This document shows, one piece after another, positions 51,879-60,099 of a DNA stretch of 64,000 nt; position 1 is the first letter of the stretch, and each line of letters starts with the position of its first letter. Source of the stretch: Sulfobacillus thermosulfidooxidans DSM 9293 (GTDB taxonomy: Bacteria > Bacillota > Sulfobacillia > Sulfobacillales > Sulfobacillaceae). Location: contig NZ_FWWY01000001.1 in the NCBI RefSeq assembly GCF_900176145.1, forward strand, positions 3,205,011 to 3,269,010. The letters are read 5' to 3'. The notes under the pieces are model-generated. The model was not told the origin of the DNA. It worked only from the letters and a program-made list of their open reading frames with translations, and ran no database searches. Position numbers and translations under genes: made by a program.

Positions 51879-51908
51879 CCGATATGACGCCTCGCATCGT
51901 TCCCTATA

Positions 51909-51933
51909 ATTTTTCCTGAAAATCCGGAAAAAT
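51909..51933. terminator. bidirectional terminator between pucR-like and hydrolase genes
   Basis: ATTTTTCC (51909-51916) and GGAAAAAT (51926-51933) form an 8-bp hairpin rich in A/T tracts between two convergent stop codons. Weak but well placed. Confidence 0.45.
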
Positions 51934-51964
51934 GCCCACAACCCACGAAGTTTGGGGCCTTGTG

Positions 51965-52849
51965 TTAATTAGTCGTTTCACAGCTAGCAATAAATTCCTC
52001 AAGAGCTGGATAATAGGTCTCGGGATCATCCCACATTGCCATATGACTACCCTTTTCACAGATGACACTATACCCCTTGGGGATCATCTGTCCCATTTTT
52101 TCGAGCGCGACCGGATCCATGGTGTCATAGCGTCCCCCAATGACCAAGGCCGGAATCGCAATGTGATGAAGGTCATTCCACCGATTCCAATCCTTGAATG
52201 TCCCCGTGACAACAAACTCATTAGGTCCTTGCATATACTCATAAATTTTTGTATTCATCCGCGAGAGACTGCGGGTGACCGGTTCTGGCCAAGGATCGAG
52301 CCGGCACAGGTGCTTTGTGTACAGATGCTGGAGAACGAGTTCTTGGTAGTGAGAATTTTGGTACGCTTCCATGGACTCATAACGCTCGAGGGCATCTTGA
52401 ATATCTTGAGGGAGTTGACGTCTTAACGTATTTAAATATTGTACGTACGCGTCAATACTCGCTACCATATTAGAAATGATCACGCCCTTCAAATGCGTTC
52501 CATATTTCAAGGCATACTCAATAGCCAAAAGACCGCCCCACGATTGACCTAAAAGATAAAACTGCGACAAATTTAGACCGCGACGCACATCGTCGACCTC
52601 ATCAACAAAGCCTTCAACGGTCCACAATTCCGGATTTCCAGGCTGATCAGAATAATATGAATCCAGTTGATCAAAAAAGTACAGCGTGTACTTATCCAAG
52701 GGAAGATATTGACTAAAACACTCTAAGTATTCATGAGTGGCCCCTGGTCCTCCATGCAACAACAAGATAGGTATGGAGCCGTGGCCGACCTGCCTGGTCC
52801 AGACATGGTACTGAGATCGTACGGGAACAATGCGGGTTTGTCCGTCCAT
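51965..52849 (-). CDS. proline iminopeptidase-like alpha/beta hydrolase
   Basis: A 294-residue serine hydrolase of the proline iminopeptidase (S33) group. Motifs: LLLHGGPGATHEYLE (oxyanion HGGPG, residues ~31-35), YFFDQLDSYYSDQPGN, the nucleophile LLGQSWGGLLAIEYALKYG (Ser ~106), the acid GGRYDTMDP and the terminal histidine EKGSHMAMWDDPE. It may release N-terminal proline or other residues from peptides in the cytoplasm, fitting with peptide uptake. ATG 52849 is used. Confidence 0.88.
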   Translation of the reverse strand: MDGQTRIVPVRSQYHVWTRQVGHGSIPILLLHGGPGATHEYLECFSQYLPLDKYTLYFFDQLDSYYSDQPGNPELWTVEGFVDEVDDVRRGLNLSQFYLLGQSWGGLLAIEYALKYGTHLKGVIISNMVASIDAYVQYLNTLRRQLPQDIQDALERYESMEAYQNSHYQELVLQHLYTKHLCRLDPWPEPVTRSLSRMNTKIYEYMQGPNEFVVTGTFKDWNRWNDLHHIAIPALVIGGRYDTMDPVALEKMGQMIPKGYSVICEKGSHMAMWDDPETYYPALEEFIASCETTN

Positions 52850-53095
52850 CTGATGCGCCTCGCTTCACGACAATTGTTCGATCTATTGTTCTTGTTACAT
52901 ACGACACCATGTGCCGATTATCCTGCTACCCGTTAGCACATTGACCAAAAATCCCGATTTCCCCTGTTTCCGATCCGGATTTTGTATGGAATGCATAAAC
53001 AATCTTACCGCTGTATTCGTATGATCAACGCAATTTCCTCTGCTGTGGCCGCTGTTACAGCTCACATCCAAAGGACAAATCAAAGGAGGATACGC

Positions 53096-54568
53096 ATGAC
53101 GCATTCGTCAGAAGAAACGTTATACAAATATAATGCTGACTTAGCTCCTGTGAAAGCGTCCCAAAAGACCTGGACGGCATACAATTTTTTAACCGTATGG
53201 ATGGGGATGGTCCACAACATTATTTCTTACGAAGTGGCAGGGGGATTAATTCTCCTTGGAATGTCGGCATGGGAAGCCATTTTTACCATAATCGTGGGAA
53301 ATCTCATCCTGCTCGTTCCCATGTTGCTGAACGGCTACCAAGGGACTCGTCTGCGTGTACCCTTTCCCGTTCTCATTCGCTCCAGTTTCGGCGTTAAGGG
53401 AGCGGTAATTCCCGTTATTCTACGGGCCGTCGTTGGCATTGGATGGTTTAGTGTACAGACTTATTTTATTGCGACGATTTTCAATTCGTTATTAGCGCTT
53501 CTTTGGCATGGATGGACTCATGTGGGAGGCTCCTTCAATTTTCTGGGAATGAATTTAACGGGATGGATAACATTTATGTTGTCGTGGTTCCTTAATGTAC
53601 TGATCTTGCGTCACGGCATGAATTCTATCAAGCGCTTTGAGGCTTGGGCTGGACCCCTCGTACTGATATTGGCTTTAGGCCTGATTATTTGGAGCGTGCG
53701 CGTGAGTCATGGATTCGGTCCGTTGTTCCATCAAGGGGCTCATTTCCCTAAAGGACAAAACCTCTCGACAGTATTTGTGCCGGCCTTGACTGGAGTCATT
53801 AGCAGTTGGGCGACATTGGTGTTGAATATCGGGGACTTCACCCGCTTCAGCGAAACCCAACGGGCACAAATTGTTGGACAGTCCTTAGGGTTACCGGGTA
53901 CAGCGATTGTGTTTTCGTTCATGAGCATCATGATTACCTCAGGGAGTTTGGTTGCCTTCGGTCATGCCATTTGGAATCCCATTACTCTGTTGACTCATTT
54001 TCACAACATCGTGATCCTCGCATTAGGCGGTTTTGCATTGGTGATCGCAACCATTTCGGTTAATGTGTCAGCTAATATTGTTTCGCCTGCTTATGACATT
54101 ACCAATTTGTTTCCACGTCATTTGAATTTTGTTTCAGCTGGTATTGTGGCTGCGACTCTGGCCATTTTTCTGATGCCATGGAAACTGATGCAAAATCCGA
54201 CGACCCTGTTTACGTTTCTTGGGGCCATTGGTGGACTATTAGGACCCGTTGCCGGGGTCATGATCGCGGACTTTTGGTTGATTCATCACCGTCGCATTCA
54301 TGTCATGGCTCTCTACCAGCGCGATGGAGCGTACAGTTACTGGCATGGATTCAATTTACGGGCTCTAGCCGCCTTAGGACTCGGAGTATCCACCTCGGCC
54401 ATCGGGTATTTCAATACGTCCTTGCACTGGCTTTATGCTTATTCCTGGTTTATCGGCTTGGGTCTTGCGTTGGTGGTCTACTGGGTTCTCTCCCGGATAT
54501 GGCCTGGCGAGGCACCAGAACTTTCTTCCACCAACGAGATGGTCAATGCGGCTTTGTCTAACGAATAA
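53096..54568 (+). CDS. NCS1-family nucleobase permease
   Basis: A 490-residue transporter. ATG 53096 follows AAAGGAGGATACGC; the upstream frame is non-coding. It has 12 predicted helices and NCS1 landmarks: YNADLAPVKASQKTWTAYNFLTVWMGMVHN at the start, GVKGAVIPVILRAVVGIGWFSVQTYF in the middle, NIGDFTRFS and GPVAGVMIADFWLIHHRRI near the end. NCS1 proteins bring in cytosine, purines, allantoin, hydantoin or related rings with protons or sodium. The exact substrate is not clear; the nearby PucR regulator and the cytosine-deaminase-like gene 7 kb away fit a pyrimidine or purine. Confidence 0.92.
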   Translation: MTHSSEETLYKYNADLAPVKASQKTWTAYNFLTVWMGMVHNIISYEVAGGLILLGMSAWEAIFTIIVGNLILLVPMLLNGYQGTRLRVPFPVLIRSSFGVKGAVIPVILRAVVGIGWFSVQTYFIATIFNSLLALLWHGWTHVGGSFNFLGMNLTGWITFMLSWFLNVLILRHGMNSIKRFEAWAGPLVLILALGLIIWSVRVSHGFGPLFHQGAHFPKGQNLSTVFVPALTGVISSWATLVLNIGDFTRFSETQRAQIVGQSLGLPGTAIVFSFMSIMITSGSLVAFGHAIWNPITLLTHFHNIVILALGGFALVIATISVNVSANIVSPAYDITNLFPRHLNFVSAGIVAATLAIFLMPWKLMQNPTTLFTFLGAIGGLLGPVAGVMIADFWLIHHRRIHVMALYQRDGAYSYWHGFNLRALAALGLGVSTSAIGYFNTSLHWLYAYSWFIGLGLALVVYWVLSRIWPGEAPELSSTNEMVNAALSNE

Positions 54569-54585
54569 TGCTTTCACCATAAAAG

Positions 54586-54613
54586 AAGCCCCAACCACCG
54601 TTGGGGCTTTTTC
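54586..54613. terminator. bidirectional terminator between the permease and binding-protein genes
   Basis: AAGCCCCAAC (54586-54595), loop CACC, GTTGGGGCTT (54600-54609) then TTTTC; on the minus strand the tail is TCTTTT. It serves both convergent genes. Confidence 0.9.
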
Positions 54614-54623
54614 GAAACTCGCT

Positions 54624-56363
54624 TTAATTTGACACGGTCCAGTAATTCGCATAGAGAAAATCCGTGACCGGGTTAAATGTGCTGACCGTGCCATGCACAT
54701 TATTCGAGTGAACCGCAAATCCCGTCATGCGAGCATAACCTTGTGGGAACCATGGCATCCAAAGAACTGGCAGATGTTTGGCCATGAATTCTTGATAGGC
54801 ATCCATACGCGATTGAATTTGCTGAGGTGTCCCCGGCTCATAGGTAGCCTGAATCAATTGATCCAGAGTGGGATTGGAATACCCGCCGGAATTTTCGCCA
54901 GCGCCGGTCGCAAACAAATTCCCTCCGGTGGGATAGTAGTCGAGCTGATATGTCCAACCCGCTCCCCAATATCCCATATTCCACTTCGATGGAGAACTCT
55001 GTGAATCGTCGGCAAATAACTGATTAATGGGTAACTGCTGTAAGGTTACCTGAATGCCCTCTTTTGCCCAATCACTTTGTAGGAGTTGAGCGACATGCGA
55101 CAAGGTCGTACTCGCGGAGGCATACGTAAACGTAAAGGCTAATTTTTGCCCATTTTTAGTCATAACCCCATTGACTTCATGCCACCCGTGTTCCTCCAAC
55201 AATTTCTTTCCGGCTTGAGGATTAAAAGGATACGGATTATTGTTCAGAGCCGTGTCGTAAAAAGCCGTATATGGTTTGGACGGAATCGGCCCATCTTCGG
55301 GAACACCAGCACCATGATACATGGAGTCAATCAATCCTTGTTGATTGATTCCCATTTGTAGGGCCTGGCGGACATAAAGTTTTGAAAAGATCGGGCCCAT
55401 GCCGTTTGGAGCCTGCTTGTTAAAGTTTAGAATAATATAATTAAAACCAAAAAGATAAGACTGCGACAACGTGTCATTAGTCAGTTGATTACGCGTACTC
55501 CACAACGAAGGCGGCAAATATCCTACATTAACTTGACCGTTCTTGAGTCCCGCAAACTCATCAGCCGATGATGTTTCATACTGGAAAATCAGTTTGGAGA
55601 TACTCGCTTTGTGCCCACCAAAGTTGGGGTTCGGAACTAGTTCCCAATATTGATTAGGCGCCCACTTAGCAAATTTAAAGGGACCATCCACCACATCGTA
55701 CAGGGGATTGGTGGGCTCATTGGATACTGACTGAATAAACTTCAATTCTTGCGTCATATTATTCGGATATTTGTTCCAAACAAATTCCGGAACCGGGGAA
55801 ATTTGACCGAGACCGTTGTGAATAAACCATGCTGGATTAACCGACTTGTCCAAGGTGATTATCACGGTGTTGGGCCCATCAGCCGTCACACTTTTCCAGT
55901 CTTTAGGCACTCCACCACTTCCTGCTGGGCCATAGGGCCAAGGGGAATTTGGTTGGCTCGCCGCATCCATCAAATCCCACGTAAAGACAACGTCTTGGGC
56001 CGTAATAGGTTTGCCATCCGACCATTTGTACTTATGATTTAAGGTCAAGGTAAACACGTTATCTTGGGGATTGACCTGAATTTTGCTGACGAGAGATCGA
56101 GAGTAATCCACCTGATTTTCTTTATTCAGGTAAATTAAGGGGCGGTACATGAGAAATTGAATCTGAGCGTTAATTTCCGTATAGGCGGATGAACTAAAGA
56201 CGGGGAAAAACCAGTTCGGTGGCGTTTGGGGCGCTTCGGCCACAACGACAGTTCCTCCTGTATGTGAATGCGTACTACTTGAAGCATTGGACGTGCCGCA
56301 GCCCGCCAACGCAGTGACGCCAATTAATCCGACAGCTGACATAAGAGCCAAACGACGCTGCAT
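54624..56363 (-). CDS. orphan peptide-type ABC substrate-binding lipoprotein, copy 3
   Basis: A 579-residue SBP_bac_5 lipoprotein (signal MQRRLALMSAVGLIGVTALAGC, lipid Cys 22). It has KYKWSDGKPITAQDVVFTW near residues 107-125, LQMGINQQGLIDSMYHG and PFNPQAGKKLLEEHGWH, each closely matching copies 1 and 2. TTxTGGTV-like spacer residues after the cysteine are Ser/Thr/His-rich. No transporter genes adjoin it. An upstream region with several TTGTCGAAT-like boxes (56425-56460) resembles that of copy 1. The three paralogues probably arose by duplication and bind related ligands. Confidence 0.92.
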   Translation of the reverse strand: MQRRLALMSAVGLIGVTALAGCGTSNASSSTHSHTGGTVVVAEAPQTPPNWFFPVFSSSAYTEINAQIQFLMYRPLIYLNKENQVDYSRSLVSKIQVNPQDNVFTLTLNHKYKWSDGKPITAQDVVFTWDLMDAASQPNSPWPYGPAGSGGVPKDWKSVTADGPNTVIITLDKSVNPAWFIHNGLGQISPVPEFVWNKYPNNMTQELKFIQSVSNEPTNPLYDVVDGPFKFAKWAPNQYWELVPNPNFGGHKASISKLIFQYETSSADEFAGLKNGQVNVGYLPPSLWSTRNQLTNDTLSQSYLFGFNYIILNFNKQAPNGMGPIFSKLYVRQALQMGINQQGLIDSMYHGAGVPEDGPIPSKPYTAFYDTALNNNPYPFNPQAGKKLLEEHGWHEVNGVMTKNGQKLAFTFTYASASTTLSHVAQLLQSDWAKEGIQVTLQQLPINQLFADDSQSSPSKWNMGYWGAGWTYQLDYYPTGGNLFATGAGENSGGYSNPTLDQLIQATYEPGTPQQIQSRMDAYQEFMAKHLPVLWMPWFPQGYARMTGFAVHSNNVHGTVSTFNPVTDFLYANYWTVSN

Positions 56364-56479
56364 GTACGATGTCCTCCTGCTGAATGAGTTTGCAATGTAG
56401 CATAAGAATGAATAGACGTACGATTCGACAAATTATTCGACACTGTTATGACAAATTCCTTCTACATCTGAAAATGTTT

Positions 56480-56851
56480 TTAATTACCTGAAGGATCTAG
56501 GTCGTGATAATCCACAAGTCCCCATAAATTCCCAAATGGATCTTGCAGCTGGCAGACCATAGGACCATCAATTCCCCGAATTGGCCCCCGGTAAAGACGG
56601 CAACCAGCATCTTGAAATTTGCTTATCACCGGCTCCATATCATGAACACGCCAATATGCCACTTGCCCGCTGCCATTCCCGGAATTTTTTTCATCACGCG
56701 GATGAAGACCAATTTTGGTGGCACCGACTAACAAGGTGCAATATTCGGGAGACTCAAAGACCACGGCACATTTTAAAAGATTTTGTATCCATCTCTTGAC
56801 CTCTTCGATATCCTTAACAAAGAACACGACTTCGTCAACGGCTTGAAGCAT
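56480..56851 (-). CDS. VOC/glyoxalase-fold protein
   Basis: A 123-residue protein with DEVVFFVKDIEEVKRWIQNLL at the start, VAYWRVHDMEPVISKFQDAGCRLYRGP in the middle and the end motif CQLQDPFGNLWGLVDYHDL. It fits the glyoxalase superfamily; the metal site is partly conserved. It is divergent from the peroxiredoxin gene with a 270-base gap. Function unknown. Confidence 0.8.
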   Translation of the reverse strand: MLQAVDEVVFFVKDIEEVKRWIQNLLKCAVVFESPEYCTLLVGATKIGLHPRDEKNSGNGSGQVAYWRVHDMEPVISKFQDAGCRLYRGPIRGIDGPMVCQLQDPFGNLWGLVDYHDLDPSGN

Positions 56852-57047
56852 GGTTATTGGTCCTGGCTCAGCATAAGGGGATCTCTATCTTGCTAAAAAG
56901 CCCCCTTTTTCGAACCAGGAATCCCTCCTTTTCTTCTTTTCTTTCTTTGTCTCGCAAGAGTATAGCGAAAGTGTAGCACGAAATCGTTGCTTCACTGGTA
57001 TTTTTACGCCGTGTAGGCAATCCAGAGAACAACGCCCAATTATTGCG

Positions 57048-57121
57048 TATAATATAAATGCCTGTCCCAGATAGCTAAATTTCTGATTTGGGCTGGTGAC
57101 AATATGGTAGGAGGTAAGTGT
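57048..57121 (+). promoter_or_regulatory. candidate promoter and ribosome-binding site of the peroxiredoxin gene
   Basis: TATAAT at 57048-57053 inside an A+T-rich block lacks a clear -35. AGGAGG at about 57109-57114 lies seven bases before ATG 57122 and fixes the start of the gene. The rest of 56852-57047 shows no gene. Confidence 0.5.
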
Positions 57122-57769
57122 ATGGACGATGCTCGTGTGTGCCTTCCCGGAATCGGAGATCCTGCTCCCGATTTTGAAGCAAACTCAACGCATGGCCCCA
57201 TTAAACTCAGCCAATTCCGTGGCAAATGGGTCGTCTTATTTTCACACCCTGCAGACTTTACCCCAGTCTGAACATCGGAATTTGTCGCGTTTGCGCGACG
57301 AGCTCCCCAGTTTGAGGAGCGCAACGTTCAACTTATCGGTCTCTCCGTTGACTCGGTTTATTCTCATTTAGCATGGCAAGCAAATATCGAACAGAATTTT
57401 GGTGTGCAAATTCCGTTCCCGGTCATTGCCGATCTCGATCAGAAGGTTTCCCGCCTTTACGGAATGGTTGCTCCCGGAGCCTCAGCAACCACCACCGTTC
57501 GGACGGTCTTCTTCATTGATGATCAGGGTATTGTCCGGGCGTTGATTTATTACCCCCTCAATCTCGGACGAAACATCGACGAAATCTTGCGGGTTATCGA
57601 TGGCTTGCAAACCAGCGCCAAACAAGGCGTCGCCATTCCCGCAGATTGGACACCGGGACAACCAGCCATCGTGCCTCCCCCAGCCACGACGGAAGAGATG
57701 CATAAACGTCTCAAAGAAAAAGGGGACAATCAAAAAGACTGGTATTACCGAACCACCAAAGTCGACTAA
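57122..57769 (+). CDS. selenocysteine-containing 1-Cys peroxiredoxin (Prx6 type), in-frame TGA at the active site
   Basis: Read through one TGA, the frame from ATG 57122 (AGGAGG seven bases before) to TAA 57769 encodes 215 residues, the usual Prx6 length. The TGA (57269-57271) is codon 50, exactly the peroxidatic position: PADFTPV-U-TSEF, where the family has PxxxTxxC. P43, T47 and R127 of the active site are present, and downstream sequence (LIGLSVDSVYSHLAW, IPFPVIADLDQKVSRLYGM, YYPLNLGRNIDEILRVID) is fully conserved. A hairpin right after the TGA fits a SECIS. The only true cysteine is C7, so it would be a 1-Sec enzyme reducing peroxides in the cytoplasm. The alternative is a nonsense mutation of TGC/TGT. 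A plain gene caller would report only the part from ATG 57404. Confidence 0.85.
57269..57306 (+). promoter_or_regulatory. candidate bacterial SECIS element
   Basis: Six bases after the TGA at 57269-57271 a long hairpin begins: GGA (57277-57279), one mismatch, UUU paired with GAG by one U-A and two U-G pairs, then GTCGCG (57284-57289), loop TTTG, CGCGAC (57294-57299) and UCC (57304-57306). The apical loop is 18 bases past the UGA, within the distance known for SelB-binding SECIS hairpins. The loop itself lacks G in its first two positions, which is a mild departure from the bacterial consensus. Confidence 0.6.
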
Positions 57770-57774
57770 CATAG

Positions 57775-57805
57775 CGAAAGGCCGCCAGCGGCCTTTCGTT
57801 TTTTT
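57775..57805 (+). terminator. rho-independent terminator of the peroxiredoxin gene
   Basis: CGAAAGGCCG (57775-57784), loop CCAG, CGGCCTTTCG (57789-57798) followed by seven T. It starts six bases past the stop codon. Confidence 0.95.
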
Positions 57806-57809
57806 GCTC

Positions 57810-58571
57810 TTATAATAAATTGGGTATTTTGATGGCATGCGGGGGAGCATAAATTTCATGCATCTCCCACAACTGAAAACCCATTTTCACCAAAATGGGT
57901 GCAGATGTCTCACTATTAGCATACGTAGCAACAAATTGGACGCTCCACTGGTCTTGGGCGATAAAGAGACGATGTTCGACCATAAGACGATACCACCCGT
58001 GATGCTGAAAGTCAGGATGCGTTTCCCCACCCCATAACAAAGCCCAGCTATCCATTCGGCTCAATCCCCCTGCCGATATCACTAGGTCGCCCACTGGGAT
58101 ATAAAATAATCGCCGGGATTGCGGTTGCAATCGCTGTAATTCTTTGTGGAGATCCGCTCCCTCTAAAACAGGATCCTGAAAAATCCGGTGATCTAATGCG
58201 TTTACTCGAGCTAGCTGCTCCACGTTCAACACTTCGTGAACGTATTCAGATGGCTGTGGCGTAGCCGCGCGAGCAGGCCAAATCATGAGCATTTGGCGTT
58301 CGCGCAAGCGGTATTGATGGTCCATAAGCCAGCTCTTTAGCCCTAAGGTTTCTCTGGGACTAACACGCACGAATGGCTTACTTCGATATTGCTCCATCAA
58401 GGCGTCAAGCCGTTTTGCCATAATCCGAGACGGAACCCGAAATCGCATAATCTCACTACCAAACCCCTGATGATCGGGAAACGTGCCCACACTCCCCCAT
58501 TCATCCCGCCATAAAGTTGAGCCCGGCCAAGTTTCAGGTGCTGATTGTTCTATGATGGAGGTATAGTCCAT
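57810..58571 (-). CDS. GNAT-like acetyltransferase domain protein
   Basis: ATG 58571 follows GGGGAG; the frame upstream is not supported. The 253-residue protein has a GNAT-like C-terminal half: GLSRMDSWALLWGGETHPDFQHHGWYRLMVEHRL, then VATYANSETSAPILVKMGFQLWEMHEIY, in the order of motif A and motif B, though the usual RGxG is RHHGW-like (QHHGWYRLM). The N-terminal half (residues 1-130) looks like a second, decayed GNAT module. Substrate unknown. It is convergent with the peroxiredoxin gene. Confidence 0.65.
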   Translation of the reverse strand: MDYTSIIEQSAPETWPGSTLWRDEWGSVGTFPDHQGFGSEIMRFRVPSRIMAKRLDALMEQYRSKPFVRVSPRETLGLKSWLMDHQYRLRERQMLMIWPARAATPQPSEYVHEVLNVEQLARVNALDHRIFQDPVLEGADLHKELQRLQPQSRRLFYIPVGDLVISAGGLSRMDSWALLWGGETHPDFQHHGWYRLMVEHRLFIAQDQWSVQFVATYANSETSAPILVKMGFQLWEMHEIYAPPHAIKIPNLL

Positions 58572-58636
58572 TGTATGATCACTCCCCGAACAAAGCGTTG
58601 CGGTGCGCCAGGAGACCAAGATAAGCACGCTATTTT

Positions 58637-59944
58637 CTAAAGATGTGCATCAATACTTTCCAAGGGAATCGCATAAGTCGCTAATTTTGTTCCCATGAAT
58701 AATGACCCATTAACTATCTGGGGAACGCCCGGCACAAATGGTGTCGGCTCTTTCAGTGTCGAAACGATATGGCCTGTTTTTGCATTGACCACGATAATAT
58801 CTCCGAGACTATCGCCCGCGATAATATGCCCGTCAACCCAAATCGGTGCCATTGTAATGCGGCCGATAGACCCACTATCCGACGTACTCCATAGAATTTT
58901 CCCGTTTTGCAAGTTTAAGGCATACAGCGTGCTCGTGACAGGGGACCCAAGATACACCACGTTCCTGTGGATAATGGGCACTCCTGCCGCATTCGTGGGA
59001 GACCCATCTGTCGCCCGGGGAATGCTGCCAGAGCCCAGATCGGTGGCCCATAATACTTTTCCCGTGTGCACTGACACACCCGCCGCCATGGCATGGATTT
59101 GATTATCGATCAAGCCTTCATAATCGATAACAAGGATACCGTCAGCAATAGCGGGCGGGCAGTCATCAATACCGCCCAACGATGAGGGAAGTGTAGTGGT
59201 AAAAGCGATGCGCAGATGAGGAATCTCAATAGCATAAAGTTGGTAAGGTAAGGCGCCGCCAAAATACATGACATGGTTCACAATTTCCGGGGATGACATG
59301 CTCACATAACTCGGAATCGCAAGCTTTTGTAAGATCTTTCCGTTTAATGGGTTAATCGCTAATACTTCATCACTGCCCCCTACCTGATATAACACCCCAT
59401 GATTGATGACCGGTGTCGGCATATTTTCCCCCGGAGTATTGATGGACCAAAGAATTTTTCCGGTATTAGCAGACAGCCCCAGGATTTGATTAGGTCCTGT
59501 TCCTCGAATACCGCTGCTTTGAGGGCCTGGCCAATCACGATTTCCCGTTCCGACGATAACCACGCCATGATAGACAACAGGGGTCGTCATCACTTGATTG
59601 GGAACTGATACGGACCATTCCAGTCGTCCGGTTAAGGCCGACAACTTATCCACGGTGTAAGGGCTGTGAACTGTGCCGCCATAGACCGCACCCGCTACGA
59701 CAGCAATTTGCATAAGTCCCTTTGTCGGGTCTGTCCAACTGATGGGGCGGGTCAGCTGCATAGGAAGACTAATACTTATTAATCCATTATGGTTGGGTTG
59801 GTGTCCAAATGCCAAATTACGGTGCGGCCACAATTTTCTGTGGGGTAATGTACCGGGATTCAACTCGTGGGGAGTGATCAATAAGAATATCGCCATCATC
59901 CCCAATGCAGTGACCAGTCGGATCCAAAGCGTAAATTTCATCAT
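58637..59944 (-). CDS. exported PQQ-like beta-propeller protein
   Basis: A 435-residue protein with an N-terminal hydrophobic segment (VTALGMMAIFLLITP, residues ~11-25) that should export or anchor it. Repeated PQQ/WD-like blades follow: DKLSALTGRLEWSVSVPNQ, LGLSANTGKILWSINTPGE, LAINPLNGKILQKLAIPS, VSVHTGKVLWATDLGSGS, YALNLQNGKILWSTSDSGS, VVNAKTGHIVSTLKE, each with the A/N-x-x-G-K-x-x-W pattern. It lacks catalytic landmarks of PQQ dehydrogenases, so it may be a scaffold or binding protein like BamB. It is divergent from the GT39-like gene. Confidence 0.82.
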   Translation of the reverse strand: MMKFTLWIRLVTALGMMAIFLLITPHELNPGTLPHRKLWPHRNLAFGHQPNHNGLISISLPMQLTRPISWTDPTKGLMQIAVVAGAVYGGTVHSPYTVDKLSALTGRLEWSVSVPNQVMTTPVVYHGVVIVGTGNRDWPGPQSSGIRGTGPNQILGLSANTGKILWSINTPGENMPTPVINHGVLYQVGGSDEVLAINPLNGKILQKLAIPSYVSMSSPEIVNHVMYFGGALPYQLYAIEIPHLRIAFTTTLPSSLGGIDDCPPAIADGILVIDYEGLIDNQIHAMAAGVSVHTGKVLWATDLGSGSIPRATDGSPTNAAGVPIIHRNVVYLGSPVTSTLYALNLQNGKILWSTSDSGSIGRITMAPIWVDGHIIAGDSLGDIIVVNAKTGHIVSTLKEPTPFVPGVPQIVNGSLFMGTKLATYAIPLESIDAHL

Positions 59945-60099
59945 ACAAACCCATGACTCCTATATGGCAAGTTCAACATGCTGATAACACGAAGCGAATG
60001 TGGAAGAGTTACCGCATTGTTGATGTCATTGTACCATGCCGTCATGAACACCATGGTAGGATAAACTCAAGACGGTCTTTACATCATGAGGAGGTTGGC

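Noticed and set aside
57040-57060. PerR-like box over the -10 of the peroxiredoxin gene
   Set aside because: TTAT...ATAA arms are present, but the spacing and central bases do not fit the PerR consensus.
57404-57769. A separate 121-residue protein starting at ATG 57404
   Set aside because: This ATG is an internal codon of the peroxiredoxin; there is no ribosome-binding site and the fold would be missing its active site.
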